Below, in pieces: positions 32,546 to 41,004 of a stretch of DNA of 64,000 nucleotides; within the stretch, counting starts at the first letter, position 1, and each line of letters begins with the position of its first letter. Source of the DNA: CAIMWS01 sp964409245. Lineage in GTDB: Bacteria; Verrucomicrobiota; Verrucomicrobiia; Limisphaerales; UBA1319. The stretch is from the NCBI GenBank assembly GCA_964409245.1, contig CAYPCQ010000023.1, positions 19,429 through 83,428 of the forward strand. Direction: 5' to 3'. The notes beneath the pieces are model-generated. The model saw only the letters and a program-made list of their open reading frames with translations, was not told where the DNA came from and did not search any database. The translations under genes were made by a program, and so were the position numbers.

Positions 32546-33436
32546 CTACCAGGCCATGCGCTCCAGGTGCCGCAGGCTCACCGGCAGCTGGGCCTCGACG
32601 GAGGGGGATTCATCCTCGATGAAGTAGTATTTCACCCCGGCTTTCCGGGCGGCCTTCAGGATTTCGGGCAGGGGGATCTGGCCGGTGCCGAGGGCGACAT
32701 CGTTGCGCACATCGGTGCTGCCGGTATGGGCGCCGGTGGCCACGCCTTTTTTGAGATCCTTGAGGTGCATCAGCTCAAAGCGGGCGCCATATTTCTGCAG
32801 CAGGGCCACGGGATTCTGGCCCGGGAAATGCACCCAGAGGATGTCCATCTCATAAGAGACATACTTGGGATTGGTGCCGGTCATCATGACATCGAACAGG
32901 GTGCCCGGGCCGCAGCGCTGGAACTCATAGCCGTGGATGTGGTAGAAAAAGCGCAAGCCGTACTTGGCCAGCACTTTGCCGGCGCGGTTGAACACCCGGA
33001 TGGCTTCCTGGCACTGTTTTTCGTCGAAGGGATCCCGGTGGGGGATCCAGGCGCAGCCGGCATACTGCAAGCCGAGGGCCTTGGCTTCCTTGGCGACGGC
33101 GTCGGGATCATCCCGCAGGCGCTCGAACGGGAAATGGCCGGCCACCGGCTTTAAGCGTTTCTCGCGCAGCAGGTTGCGGAATTTCTCCGGCGGCAGATTG
33201 CAGGTGCCGGCCAGCTCGACGTAGTTGAAGCCGAGGGCGGCCGCTTTGTCCAGGGTGCCCGGCACATCCTTGGCGAAGGAATCGCGCAGGCTGTATAACT
33301 GCAGGCCCACCGGCCCTTTGAAGGCCGGGCTGGTGCCGGCGGGGCCGCGTTTCTGGGCCGCTGGAACCGAAAGCGCACTTAAGGCCACGCACAGCGTGGC
33401 CAATAGAAGAGTGTTTTTAGTATTCATAAACGACAT
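32546..33436 (-). CDS. Sec-exported sugar phosphate isomerase/epimerase-like TIM-barrel protein
   Basis: A 296-residue paralogue of the convergent gene, but with a Sec signal peptide (MNTKNTLLLATLCVALSALSVPAA) instead of a Tat signal. Motifs: GPVGLQLYSLRD, FNYVELAGT, GHFPFERL, FYHIHGYEF, EMDILWVHFPG, FELMHLKDLKKG and YYFIEDES, giving the barrel Glu/Asp/His metal-site pattern. AGGGTGG lies six bases before the ATG at 33434-33436, which supports that start over the second Met. The different export routes suggest that one paralogue binds its metal in the cytoplasm and the other after export. The substrate is not known. Confidence 0.84.
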   Translation of the reverse strand: MSFMNTKNTLLLATLCVALSALSVPAAQKRGPAGTSPAFKGPVGLQLYSLRDSFAKDVPGTLDKAAALGFNYVELAGTCNLPPEKFRNLLREKRLKPVAGHFPFERLRDDPDAVAKEAKALGLQYAGCAWIPHRDPFDEKQCQEAIRVFNRAGKVLAKYGLRFFYHIHGYEFQRCGPGTLFDVMMTGTNPKYVSYEMDILWVHFPGQNPVALLQKYGARFELMHLKDLKKGVATGAHTGSTDVRNDVALGTGQIPLPEILKAARKAGVKYYFIEDESPSVEAQLPVSLRHLERMAW

Positions 33437-33486
33437 GCGTCCACCCTAAGGGCCGGTGGCCAAAAAGAAAAGCCTCGAAATCCGGA

Positions 33487-33514
33487 TTTACAGGAGCCTG
33501 GCAGGGGGCATAAT
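33487..33514 (+). promoter_or_regulatory. Sigma-70-like promoter for the zinc-ribbon gene
   Basis: TTTACA (33487-33492) and CATAAT (33509-33514), each 5 of 6 to consensus, with a 16-base spacer. The inferred leader is about 75 bases. Confidence 0.5.
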
Positions 33515-33593
33515 GGGGGATGGATAATAACGGCCCGGCCTCCCGCGCGGAGCGGGAGGCGCCCGGGCCGGCCAGGAAACGAACTGAATATAT

Positions 33594-33839
33594 ATGCCGC
33601 TTTACGAATATGAAGTGAGCGAAGGTGGCTGCGAGATCTGCGGCGGCAAGTTCACCTTGCGCCGCTCATTGAGCGCCCCGGAGCTGGCGCATTGCCCGGC
33701 CTGCCAAAAGCCGGTCCGGAAGATAATCTCTTCATTTAATACACCAAAATATATGAAACCTTTATCCATTTCCGACGCCAAGCAGGCCGGTTTTACGGTC
33801 CTGAAAAAGACCGGCGCCGGGGAATACGAAAGGCAGTAA
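33594..33839 (+). CDS. FmdB-family zinc-ribbon protein
   Basis: An 81-residue protein with the FmdB/CxxC-CxxC signature: start MPLYEYEV, Cys13-x2-Cys16 and Cys34-x2-Cys37, the last in HCPACQKPVRK. The family is widespread and named as a putative regulator; its biochemical role is unclear. It stands alone between the isomerase region and the SPFH operon. Confidence 0.85.
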   Translation: MPLYEYEVSEGGCEICGGKFTLRRSLSAPELAHCPACQKPVRKIISSFNTPKYMKPLSISDAKQAGFTVLKKTGAGEYERQ

Positions 33840-33888
33840 CCAGGACGTTCCATGTGCCATCAGACGCACACTTTGCATTCAAACAGGC

Positions 33889-33918
33889 TTGCGTTAGCCT
33901 GCGCGCTATGGCTTTAAT
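33889..33918 (+). promoter_or_regulatory. Weak promoter candidate for the SPFH/ABC operon
   Basis: TTTAAT (33913-33918) is 5 of 6 to a -10 box. The -35 partner TTGCGT (33889-33894), 18 bases away, is poor. It is the best match in the 230-base region before the operon. Confidence 0.28.
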
Positions 33919-34069
33919 CTGGCTCCTTGGCGGAGGCTTCACCCCGCCGGGAGGCAGCGAGGGCAGTGGCGCAGGGCGCCGGTCTTTGCCAAATCGCCCC
34001 CCGGGCACGCGTGGAAGCGGATACCCGGCGAGGGACAATGAACTCAAGAGGTTGAGCGTTTAGCAAGTA

Positions 34070-35032
34070 ATGAGACAATATTATTCGATCGCCGCCAATG
34101 CCTTCATGGAATTGGTCCGGCAGCCGGTTTATCTGCTGCTCACCAGCAGTTCGGCGATCTTTATTGTCTATCTGGCGTGCGTGCCGTATTTCGGCCTGGG
34201 GGACGACATGAAGATGGTCAAAACCAGCGTGCTGGCGGTGATGTTGTTCACCGGGCTGCTGGGGGCGGTGTTGAGCGCGGGCACCTCGGTGGCGCACGAA
34301 ATCCGCAGCGGCACCGCCCTGGCGGTGCTCTCCAAGCCGGTGGGCCGGGTGCAGTTCCTGCTGGCAAAATGGTCCGGCGTGGCGGGGGCCCTGACGCTGA
34401 TGACCTACGTGAACCTGATCGCCTGCCTCCTCGCCAGCCGCATGGCTTACGACGCCTACTCGGACACGGACAAGAAGGCCCTGGCGATCTTCGCCGCCGC
34501 CGTGGCGCTGGCCTACGCCTGCGCGGGCTTCACCAACTACTTCCTGCACCGGCAGTTTGTGGCCGACGCCATGTTCGCGCTGACGCTGCTGGTGACGGTG
34601 GCCTTCGTGGTCATCATCCGGTTCACCGCCCACGAGGCCACCATGAACGAGGTGGCCAAAGTGGATTGGCGGATGGTGCCGGTGAGCTTCCTGATCCTGC
34701 TGGCGCTGTGGGTGCTCGCCGGGCTGGCGGTGGCCTGCGCCACGCGCCTGGACCTCATCCCCACGCTGGCGGTGTGCACGGGCTTTTTCTTCCTGGGCCT
34801 CATGTCCGACTATCTGTTCGGGGACCGCGCGGTGCTGGGCTCGTGGTGGGCTTCTCTGTTATATACCCTCGTGCCCAACTGGCAGGTGTTCTGGGTGGCC
34901 GACGTCCTGGAACAAGGCAAGGCCAGCGTGCCCGCCAGTTATCTGGCCAAAGCGGCGGTTTACGCGGCCAGCTACCTGGGAGCCACCCTGGCGGTGGGGC
35001 TGGCTTTGTTTGAAGATCGTGAATTGACTTAA
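34070..35032 (+). CDS. ABC-2 type transporter permease
   Basis: A 320-residue permease with about six to seven membrane helices (for example YLLLTSSSAIFIVYLACVPYF, FTGLLGAVLSAGTSVAHEI, FLILLALWVLAGLAVACA). The segment AHEIRSGTALAVLSKPVGR is typical of ABC-2/NosY-like permeases, which pair with a separate ATPase; the ATPase in this operon is at 41005. It is the first of eight co-oriented genes with gaps of 2-43 bases and one overlap. The transported substrate is unknown. Confidence 0.85.
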   Translation: MRQYYSIAANAFMELVRQPVYLLLTSSSAIFIVYLACVPYFGLGDDMKMVKTSVLAVMLFTGLLGAVLSAGTSVAHEIRSGTALAVLSKPVGRVQFLLAKWSGVAGALTLMTYVNLIACLLASRMAYDAYSDTDKKALAIFAAAVALAYACAGFTNYFLHRQFVADAMFALTLLVTVAFVVIIRFTAHEATMNEVAKVDWRMVPVSFLILLALWVLAGLAVACATRLDLIPTLAVCTGFFFLGLMSDYLFGDRAVLGSWWASLLYTLVPNWQVFWVADVLEQGKASVPASYLAKAAVYAASYLGATLAVGLALFEDRELT

Positions 35033-35034
35033 CC

Positions 35035-36903
35035 ATGGACACAGATCGCAACATCAAAAAGATCGGGCTGGTGAACCTGGCTGCCCTCCTGGTGGTGGGC
35101 GGGGCGCTGGCCCTGCTGGCCTTCTACGCGAATTCCGCCACCGGCCTGGTGGGCGGGGCCTTCCTGGGCCTGGGCCTCCTGGTGGGGGCCATCAGCTACT
35201 TCCAGATGCGGCTGGAGGCGCGCGAGCGCCTGGAGCGCCTCGAATACCAGGAGCTGAAAAAAGCCCCGGGCACGGGCGCCTTGTTCACCGAGGCGGAGGA
35301 AACCTTCCCCGCGCAGCGGTCCCGGGCGCAGTTCGAAAAATATTTCATCCCGCTGTTTTCCATCGTGTTCCTCATCCTCTCCGGCGCCGCCAGCTGGCTG
35401 CTCTGGAAATGGATTCCCGCGGACGAGGGGGCCACCGGGGACCGGGCGGCCATCACGATGGCGCTATCCTCCCTGTTCGCGCTGATCTTCTTCCTGCTGG
35501 GGAAATACTCCGCGGGCATCGCCCGCCTGGAGCAGGAGCGGCTGCTGCGGCCGGCCGCCAGTTATTTGCTGCTGGGCGCCCTGCTGGGGCTGGCCGTGGC
35601 GGCCACCCAGGCGGCGGATTGGTTCAAAGCGCCGCGGATCGATTTTTACACGGCGCGGACCATCAGCGTGCTGCTCGGGCTGGTGTCCCTGGAAATCCTG
35701 ATCAACCTGGTCCTGGAAATCTACCGGCCGCGGCTCAAGGGCCAGCCGGTGCGCCTGTTGTATGAGAGCCGCTTGATCGGCCTGCTCAGCCAGCCCGGCG
35801 GATTGATCACCACCGCCGCCCAGGCGCTGGACTATCAGTTCGGCTTCAAGGTCTCCGAGACCTGGTTCTACCAATTCCTGGAGAAAGCGCTGGCCTGGCT
35901 CATCCTGCTGCAGCTGTCGGCCCTGTGGCTCTCCACCATTTTCGTCATCATCCGCCCGCAGGAGCAGGCCATCCTGGAGCGTTTCGGCAAGCCGGTGGGG
36001 GACGCGGTGCTGGAGCCGGGGCTGCATTTCAAATTCCCGTGGCCCATCGATGAGGCGCAGGTGTTTTCGAGCCGCCTGATCCACACGATTTATGTGGGCT
36101 TCACCCCCGACAAGGATCGCGAACAGGAACGGACCCTGGTCTGGACCAAGCAGCATTACAAGGAGGAGTTCGACCTGCTGGTGGCCAGCCGGGAAGCCGG
36201 CGGCAACACCGACACGAACTCGGCCGGCGCGGACCGGGTGGTGCCCGTGAACCTGCTGGCGGTGAACATCCCCGTCCAATACTGCATCCGGGATCTGAAG
36301 AAATGGGTTTATGGGCACACGGATCCGGCCCGGGTGCTGGAGAACCTCGCCAACCGGGAAGTGGTCCGCTACCTGATCAACGTGGATATCAACGACATCA
36401 TGGGCGAGGGCCGCCTGACGGCGGCCGCCACCTTGCAGCAGCGGTTGCAGGAACGCGCCGAGCCGCTCGGCGCGGAAATCGTCTTTGTGGGCCTCCAGGG
36501 GATTCATCCGCCGGTGAAAGTGGCGGACGCTTTCGAGGAGGTGGTGGGGGCCATCCAGGAAAAACAGACCAACATCCTGGCGGCGCAGGCGTATTGGGCG
36601 GAGAAGATCCCCCAGGCGATCGCCGAGGCCACCAACATCATCAGCAAGACCAACGATGTCGGCCTGGCGAAAATCAAGGTGGCCGAGGCGGAGGCCGGGC
36701 AGTTCAAGAAACAGCTGGCCGCCTACCAGTCGGCGCCCCGGGTGTATCAACAGCGGGCCTACCTGGAAACGCTGGTGAGCGCCACCCGGGAGGCGCGCAA
36801 ATATGTCCTGGGGGTCACGAACACGCAGGACGTCATCTGGCTCAACCTGGAGGATAAAATCCGGCCCGATCTGCTGAACATAGGCGTCTCCGATAAAAAA
36901 TAA
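35035..36903 (+). CDS. SPFH/band 7 (HflK-like) protein with N-terminal seven-helix membrane region
   Basis: A 622-residue protein. Residues 1-300 hold about seven hydrophobic helices (near 10-32, 38-57, 103-125, 140-163, 174-197, 212-232 and 277-306), far more than the single anchor of ordinary HflK. From residue 303 (FVIIRPQEQAILERFG) comes an SPFH domain with LEPGLHFKFPWPID, VPVNLLAVNIPVQYCI and a C-terminal Ala/Glu-rich helical stretch. HflK-type proteins form oligomeric membrane cages that modulate the FtsH protease. It begins two bases after the ABC permease. The N-terminal fusion is the unusual part. Confidence 0.86.
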   Translation: MDTDRNIKKIGLVNLAALLVVGGALALLAFYANSATGLVGGAFLGLGLLVGAISYFQMRLEARERLERLEYQELKKAPGTGALFTEAEETFPAQRSRAQFEKYFIPLFSIVFLILSGAASWLLWKWIPADEGATGDRAAITMALSSLFALIFFLLGKYSAGIARLEQERLLRPAASYLLLGALLGLAVAATQAADWFKAPRIDFYTARTISVLLGLVSLEILINLVLEIYRPRLKGQPVRLLYESRLIGLLSQPGGLITTAAQALDYQFGFKVSETWFYQFLEKALAWLILLQLSALWLSTIFVIIRPQEQAILERFGKPVGDAVLEPGLHFKFPWPIDEAQVFSSRLIHTIYVGFTPDKDREQERTLVWTKQHYKEEFDLLVASREAGGNTDTNSAGADRVVPVNLLAVNIPVQYCIRDLKKWVYGHTDPARVLENLANREVVRYLINVDINDIMGEGRLTAAATLQQRLQERAEPLGAEIVFVGLQGIHPPVKVADAFEEVVGAIQEKQTNILAAQAYWAEKIPQAIAEATNIISKTNDVGLAKIKVAEAEAGQFKKQLAAYQSAPRVYQQRAYLETLVSATREARKYVLGVTNTQDVIWLNLEDKIRPDLLNIGVSDKK

Positions 36904-36918
36904 CCATTTAGCGAGTGT

Positions 36919-37827
36919 ATGAAACGAAGTGCAATTACCCTGGTAACCGGCGGCGTGCTGGCCGTGCTTTTCGGCCTGATGCTGTTCACCTTCCAAGTGC
37001 GGGTCACGGAGGTGGCGATCGTGACCACGTTCGGCAAATTTTCGCAGCAGATCGACAAGCCGAACCTCTACCTGCGCTGGCCCTGGCCGATCCAAAAGGT
37101 CTATAAGTTCGACAACCGGATCCACAACTTCGAGCGCAAGTTCGAGCAGACCACCACGCGGGACGCCATCAACGTCCTGGTGACGGTTTACGTGGGCTGG
37201 CGCGTGGCCGACCCCCTGGTGCATCTGCGCAAGAACGACGGCGACCAGGCCCGGGCGGAGCAGAACCTGGAGCCGGAAGTGCGGAACGCCAAAACGAGCG
37301 TCCTGGCCCAGCACGCCTTCAGCGACCTGATCACGACCAACGCCGCCGCCTCGAAATACGAGCAAATCGAGCGCGAGATGCTGGAGTCGATCAAGGGGCC
37401 GGCGCTGACCAATTACGGGCTGGAGATCAAAATGGTCGGCATCAAACAGCTGGGGCTGCCGGAGAGCATCACCGGCAAGGTGTTCGCCCGGATGAAGGCC
37501 GAACGCAAGACGCGGGTGACCCAGTTCCTGTCCGAGGGCGAGAAAGAGGCCAAGATCAAGCGTTCGCAGGCCGACAGCACCGCCAACAAGATCCTGGCGG
37601 ACGCGCGGGCGGCGGCGATTGAAATCACCGGCGATGCCGAGGCGAAAGTGTCGGAGTTCTACAAAGTCATGCAGCAAAACCAGGAGCTGGCCATTTTCCT
37701 GATGCAGAGGAACGCGCTGGAGCAATCCCTGAAGGAGCGCTCCACGCTGATCCTGGACCAGCAGACGCCGCCGTTCAACATGCTCCAGGGCATACCGGAT
37801 CCGGCCCGGACCAATTCCAACAAGTGA
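36919..37827 (+). CDS. SPFH/band 7 protein, HflC-like
   Basis: A 302-residue SPFH protein with one N-terminal anchor (ITLVTGGVLAVLFGLMLFTF). SPFH features: TEVAIVTTFGKFS, LYLRWPWPIQKVYKFDNR, NVLVTVYVGWRVADP, YGLEIKMVGIKQLGLP, then a long charged helix (MKAERKTRVTQFLSEGEKEA, followed by ADSTANKILADARAAAIEI) typical of HflC. It is inferred to oligomerise with the SPFH proteins on either side. Spacing is 15 bases from the previous gene and 9 to the next. Confidence 0.87.
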   Translation: MKRSAITLVTGGVLAVLFGLMLFTFQVRVTEVAIVTTFGKFSQQIDKPNLYLRWPWPIQKVYKFDNRIHNFERKFEQTTTRDAINVLVTVYVGWRVADPLVHLRKNDGDQARAEQNLEPEVRNAKTSVLAQHAFSDLITTNAAASKYEQIEREMLESIKGPALTNYGLEIKMVGIKQLGLPESITGKVFARMKAERKTRVTQFLSEGEKEAKIKRSQADSTANKILADARAAAIEITGDAEAKVSEFYKVMQQNQELAIFLMQRNALEQSLKERSTLILDQQTPPFNMLQGIPDPARTNSNK

Positions 37828-37836
37828 GGAACCGCC

Positions 37837-38955
37837 ATGAGCGAACCTAATTCCCCGCCGGTTCCCGAATCCACGCCACCCCCGGGCGCGCCCCTGGGAG
37901 TTCCGCCGCCGCCCGAGGCGATGGCGCCGGCGGAGGACGCCGGCTCGCAGGCGCTGGCCGAAGCGCTGCGCAGCAGCTTCCGCATCATCAAGTTCCTGAT
38001 GGTGGTGCTGGTGGCCGCGTTCTTTGTGTCGGGCATCTTCACCGTGGATCCCAACCAGGTGGCCATCGTCCTGCGGTTCGGGAACCAGACGGATGGCCTG
38101 CTGAAGCCGGGCTTGCACTGGGCCTTCCCCTATCCCATCGATGAGGTCGTCCGCATCCCGGTGGGCCAAAGCCACACCGTGGTATCCAGCGCGGGCTGGT
38201 TTCCGATCACCCCCGAAATGGAAGCCGCCGGGCAGCTGCCGATGGCCATGCCCTTTTTGCGGCCGGGCGTGGACGGCTACACGCTGACCGGCGATGGCAA
38301 CATCATCCATGTGCGGGCCACGCTCAAGTACCACCTGCAAGCGGAGCGGGCCGAGAACTACGTGTTCCATTATGCCGATCCCACGAGCCTGCTGCAGAAC
38401 ATCCTGAACAGCGCCATCAACCACGCCTCCGCCCGGTTCACGGCGGACAGCGCGATCTTCGCCGACCGCCAGGGCTTCAACGAGCTGGTGGCCGTCCGGG
38501 CCCGGCAGCTCATCGACGAATACAACATGGGCGTGGCGGTGGACGCGCTGGAGGTGCAGACCAGCCCGCCCCTGGAAGTGCGCGCGGAATTCGATGAATT
38601 GGTCAATGCCTACCAGACGTCGGACACCAAGGTGCGCGAGGCCAACACCTACGCCAGCTCCACCACCAACGCGGCGCTGGGCCAGGCCCAGTTCCTGATC
38701 TCGGACGGCCTCACCCGGAGCAACCAGATTGTCAAGACGGTGGCTGCGGAGGCGAAATCCTTCTCCAGCCAGCTGCCATTTTACCAACAGAATCCGACCC
38801 TTTTCAAACAGCGCCTGCTGGTGGAAACCATGAGCCGGGTGCTGACCAACGCGCAGGAGAAATTCTTCCTGCCGTCCCGGGCGGACGGCACGCCCCGGCA
38901 GCTGCGTCTGCAGCTGAGCCGCGAGCCGCAAAAACCGACCCTCGAAAAACCCTGA
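37837..38955 (+). CDS. SPFH/band 7 protein, HflK-like
   Basis: A 372-residue protein with a Pro-rich cytosolic head (residues 3-35, as in HflK), one anchor (FLMVVLVAAFFVSGIF), and an SPFH domain starting VDPNQVAIVLRFG, with LLKPGLHWAFPYPIDEV and a TGDGNIIHVRATLKYHL strand. An Ala/Ser-rich helical C-terminus follows. GAGGAA lies ahead of the ATG. Together with the two genes before it, it gives an unusual triple SPFH set within one operon. Confidence 0.87.
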   Translation: MSEPNSPPVPESTPPPGAPLGVPPPPEAMAPAEDAGSQALAEALRSSFRIIKFLMVVLVAAFFVSGIFTVDPNQVAIVLRFGNQTDGLLKPGLHWAFPYPIDEVVRIPVGQSHTVVSSAGWFPITPEMEAAGQLPMAMPFLRPGVDGYTLTGDGNIIHVRATLKYHLQAERAENYVFHYADPTSLLQNILNSAINHASARFTADSAIFADRQGFNELVAVRARQLIDEYNMGVAVDALEVQTSPPLEVRAEFDELVNAYQTSDTKVREANTYASSTTNAALGQAQFLISDGLTRSNQIVKTVAAEAKSFSSQLPFYQQNPTLFKQRLLVETMSRVLTNAQEKFFLPSRADGTPRQLRLQLSREPQKPTLEKP

Positions 38956-38967
38956 CCCCTTTGAGCC

Positions 38968-40986
38968 ATGCAAGTCACCTCACTCCTTAGCCGGAAGGAT
39001 CCCCAGCCCGAAGGCTGCGGCCGCGATCATGACCATGATCACGATCACGGCCACAGCCATGAGCACGACCACCACGGGCACGACCACGAGCACATCCCGG
39101 TGCGGCTCTGGCAGACCCTGGTGGGGGTGATCCTGGTGCTGAATTCGTTTGTGGTGGAATGGCTGTGGGGCAAAGGCAGCCCCGTGGCCAGCCTGAGCGC
39201 CATGTGCGGCACCATCATCCTGGGCACGCCCATCGTGCTGACCTCCCTCAAGGATCTGCGGCGCGGCATCCTCAGCATGAACGAGCTGGTCAGCATCGCG
39301 GTGCTGGCCGCCTTCGCTTCGGGCGATTACCAAACCGCCGGCGTGGTGGCGTTCTTCATGCTCACCGGCGAGCTCATCGAAACGCGCACCGCCGCAGGCG
39401 CCCGCGCCTCGATCGAATCGCTGATCAAGCTCACGCCCACCAAGGCGCGCCTGATCCAAGGCCCCACCGAGGTGGAGGTGGCAGCCAAAGACCTGGCCGT
39501 GGGAAACGTGGTCCGCGTCCGCCCGGGCGACAACATTCCGGCCGACGGGGTGATCGTCAACGGCCAAGGCTCGGTCAACCAGGCCAACATCACCGGCGAA
39601 TCGCTGCCGGTGGATAAGAAAACCGGCGACGATGTCTTCGCGGGCACCCAGAACCTGAACGGTGTGCTGGAGATCCGGGTGAGCCGGGCGGGCCAGGACA
39701 CTACCCTGGGCAAAGTGCGCAACCTGATCCTGGCGGCGGAAAAGACGAAGCTGCCCATCATGCGGATCATCGACGAATACATGGGATTTTACACCCCCCT
39801 GGTGCTGGTGATCGGCGCCCTGGTCTGGGCCTTCACCACCGATCTCACCCGGGTCATCTCGGTGCTGGTGGTATCCTGCCCCTGCGCCTTCATTTTGGCG
39901 TCGCCCTCCGCCATGGTGGCCGCGCTCTCCGCGGCGGCGCGCCTGGGCATTCTGATCAAGAACGTGGGGGACATCGAGTCCGCCGCCCGCATCAACGCGT
40001 TCATTTTCGACAAAACCGGCACGCTCACCACCGGCAACCTGACCGTCTCACGGCTGGCGCCGCTGGACGGGACCAAGCCGGCGGAACTGCTGCGCACGGC
40101 CGCCTCGGCCGAGAAATACAGCAACCATCCCACGGCCAAGGCGCTGCTGCAGCTGGCCGGGGAGGCGAAGGTGCCGCTGGGCGAGCCGTCGAATTTCACC
40201 GAGACCGCCGGGCGGGGCATCAAGGCCACTGTGGAAGGCGCGGAGATCCTGGTGGGCCGCGCCCAATGGCTCAAGGATAACGGGCTGGAAGGCGATTTCC
40301 TGAAGCATGTGGATCTGGACGAAGCCGAGGGCTTCAGCTTGGTGTTTGTGGCCCGCAACAGCCGGTGCATCGGCTGGGTGGGGCTGCAGGACGCCGTCCG
40401 CACGGAGGCGCGCGCCGCGCTCCAGGCCCTCACCGAGGCGGGCGTCCGCCGCATCGCGATGGTGACGGGCGACCGCCAGCCGGTGGCGGCGCGCGTGGCG
40501 CGGGAAATCGGCTGCGCCGAGGTGGCGGCCGAGTGCCTGCCCCAAAACAAGGTGGAATTTGTCCGCCAGGTGTCGAGCCGCGGCTATCGCGTGGCCGTGG
40601 TGGGCGATGGGGTCAATGACGCCCCGGCTTTGGCGGCGGGGGATATCGGCATCGCCATGGGCGCGGCGGGCAGCGAGGTGGCCATCCACAGCGCCACGAT
40701 CGCCCTGATGAACAACGACCTGCGCCGGCTGCCGTTCCTGGTGAGCCTGTCCCGCAGCACGCGGTCGGTCATCAACCAGAATTTCCTGGCCGGGGTGTTT
40801 TTCATCATCGGCGGGTTGAGCCTGGCGGCCTTCGGCTACCTGAGCCCGATCATCGCCGCGATCATGCACAACGCCGGCTCGCTGGTGGTGGTGTTCAACA
40901 GCGCCCGCCTGGTGCGCCAGGGGGAGGAGCTGGAGCCCTTCCACGCGGCGCCCGCCCCCGCGGCCCTGGCGCCCAAAATCGCTTAA
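38968..40986 (+). CDS. P1B-type heavy-metal ATPase with His-rich N-terminus
   Basis: A 672-residue metal-exporting ATPase. Residues 19-42 form a His/Asp-rich metal-binding tail in place of an HMA domain. Motifs: the membrane CPC (Cys304-Pro-Cys306 in SCPCAFILASPSA), actuator TGES (NITGESLPVDK), phosphorylated Asp348 in DKTGTLTTG, the nucleotide-binding HP dipeptide (SNHPTAKAL), and the hinge GDGVNDAPAL. The last helix reads MHNAGSLVVVFNSARL and lacks the DxG metal ligand of typical Zn/Cd pumps, so the metal (Zn, Cu or another) is uncertain. It lies between the SPFH trio and the ABC ATPase, which suggests that metal handling is linked to this membrane complex. Confidence 0.88.
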   Translation: MQVTSLLSRKDPQPEGCGRDHDHDHDHGHSHEHDHHGHDHEHIPVRLWQTLVGVILVLNSFVVEWLWGKGSPVASLSAMCGTIILGTPIVLTSLKDLRRGILSMNELVSIAVLAAFASGDYQTAGVVAFFMLTGELIETRTAAGARASIESLIKLTPTKARLIQGPTEVEVAAKDLAVGNVVRVRPGDNIPADGVIVNGQGSVNQANITGESLPVDKKTGDDVFAGTQNLNGVLEIRVSRAGQDTTLGKVRNLILAAEKTKLPIMRIIDEYMGFYTPLVLVIGALVWAFTTDLTRVISVLVVSCPCAFILASPSAMVAALSAAARLGILIKNVGDIESAARINAFIFDKTGTLTTGNLTVSRLAPLDGTKPAELLRTAASAEKYSNHPTAKALLQLAGEAKVPLGEPSNFTETAGRGIKATVEGAEILVGRAQWLKDNGLEGDFLKHVDLDEAEGFSLVFVARNSRCIGWVGLQDAVRTEARAALQALTEAGVRRIAMVTGDRQPVAARVAREIGCAEVAAECLPQNKVEFVRQVSSRGYRVAVVGDGVNDAPALAAGDIGIAMGAAGSEVAIHSATIALMNNDLRRLPFLVSLSRSTRSVINQNFLAGVFFIIGGLSLAAFGYLSPIIAAIMHNAGSLVVVFNSARLVRQGEELEPFHAAPAPAALAPKIA

Positions 40987-41004
40987 CCCGGCCGAACCAT
41001 TGTT

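Noticed and set aside
35464..38973. A 1169-codon open frame on the minus strand
   Set aside because: It is antisense to three well-supported SPFH genes and has no recognisable family.
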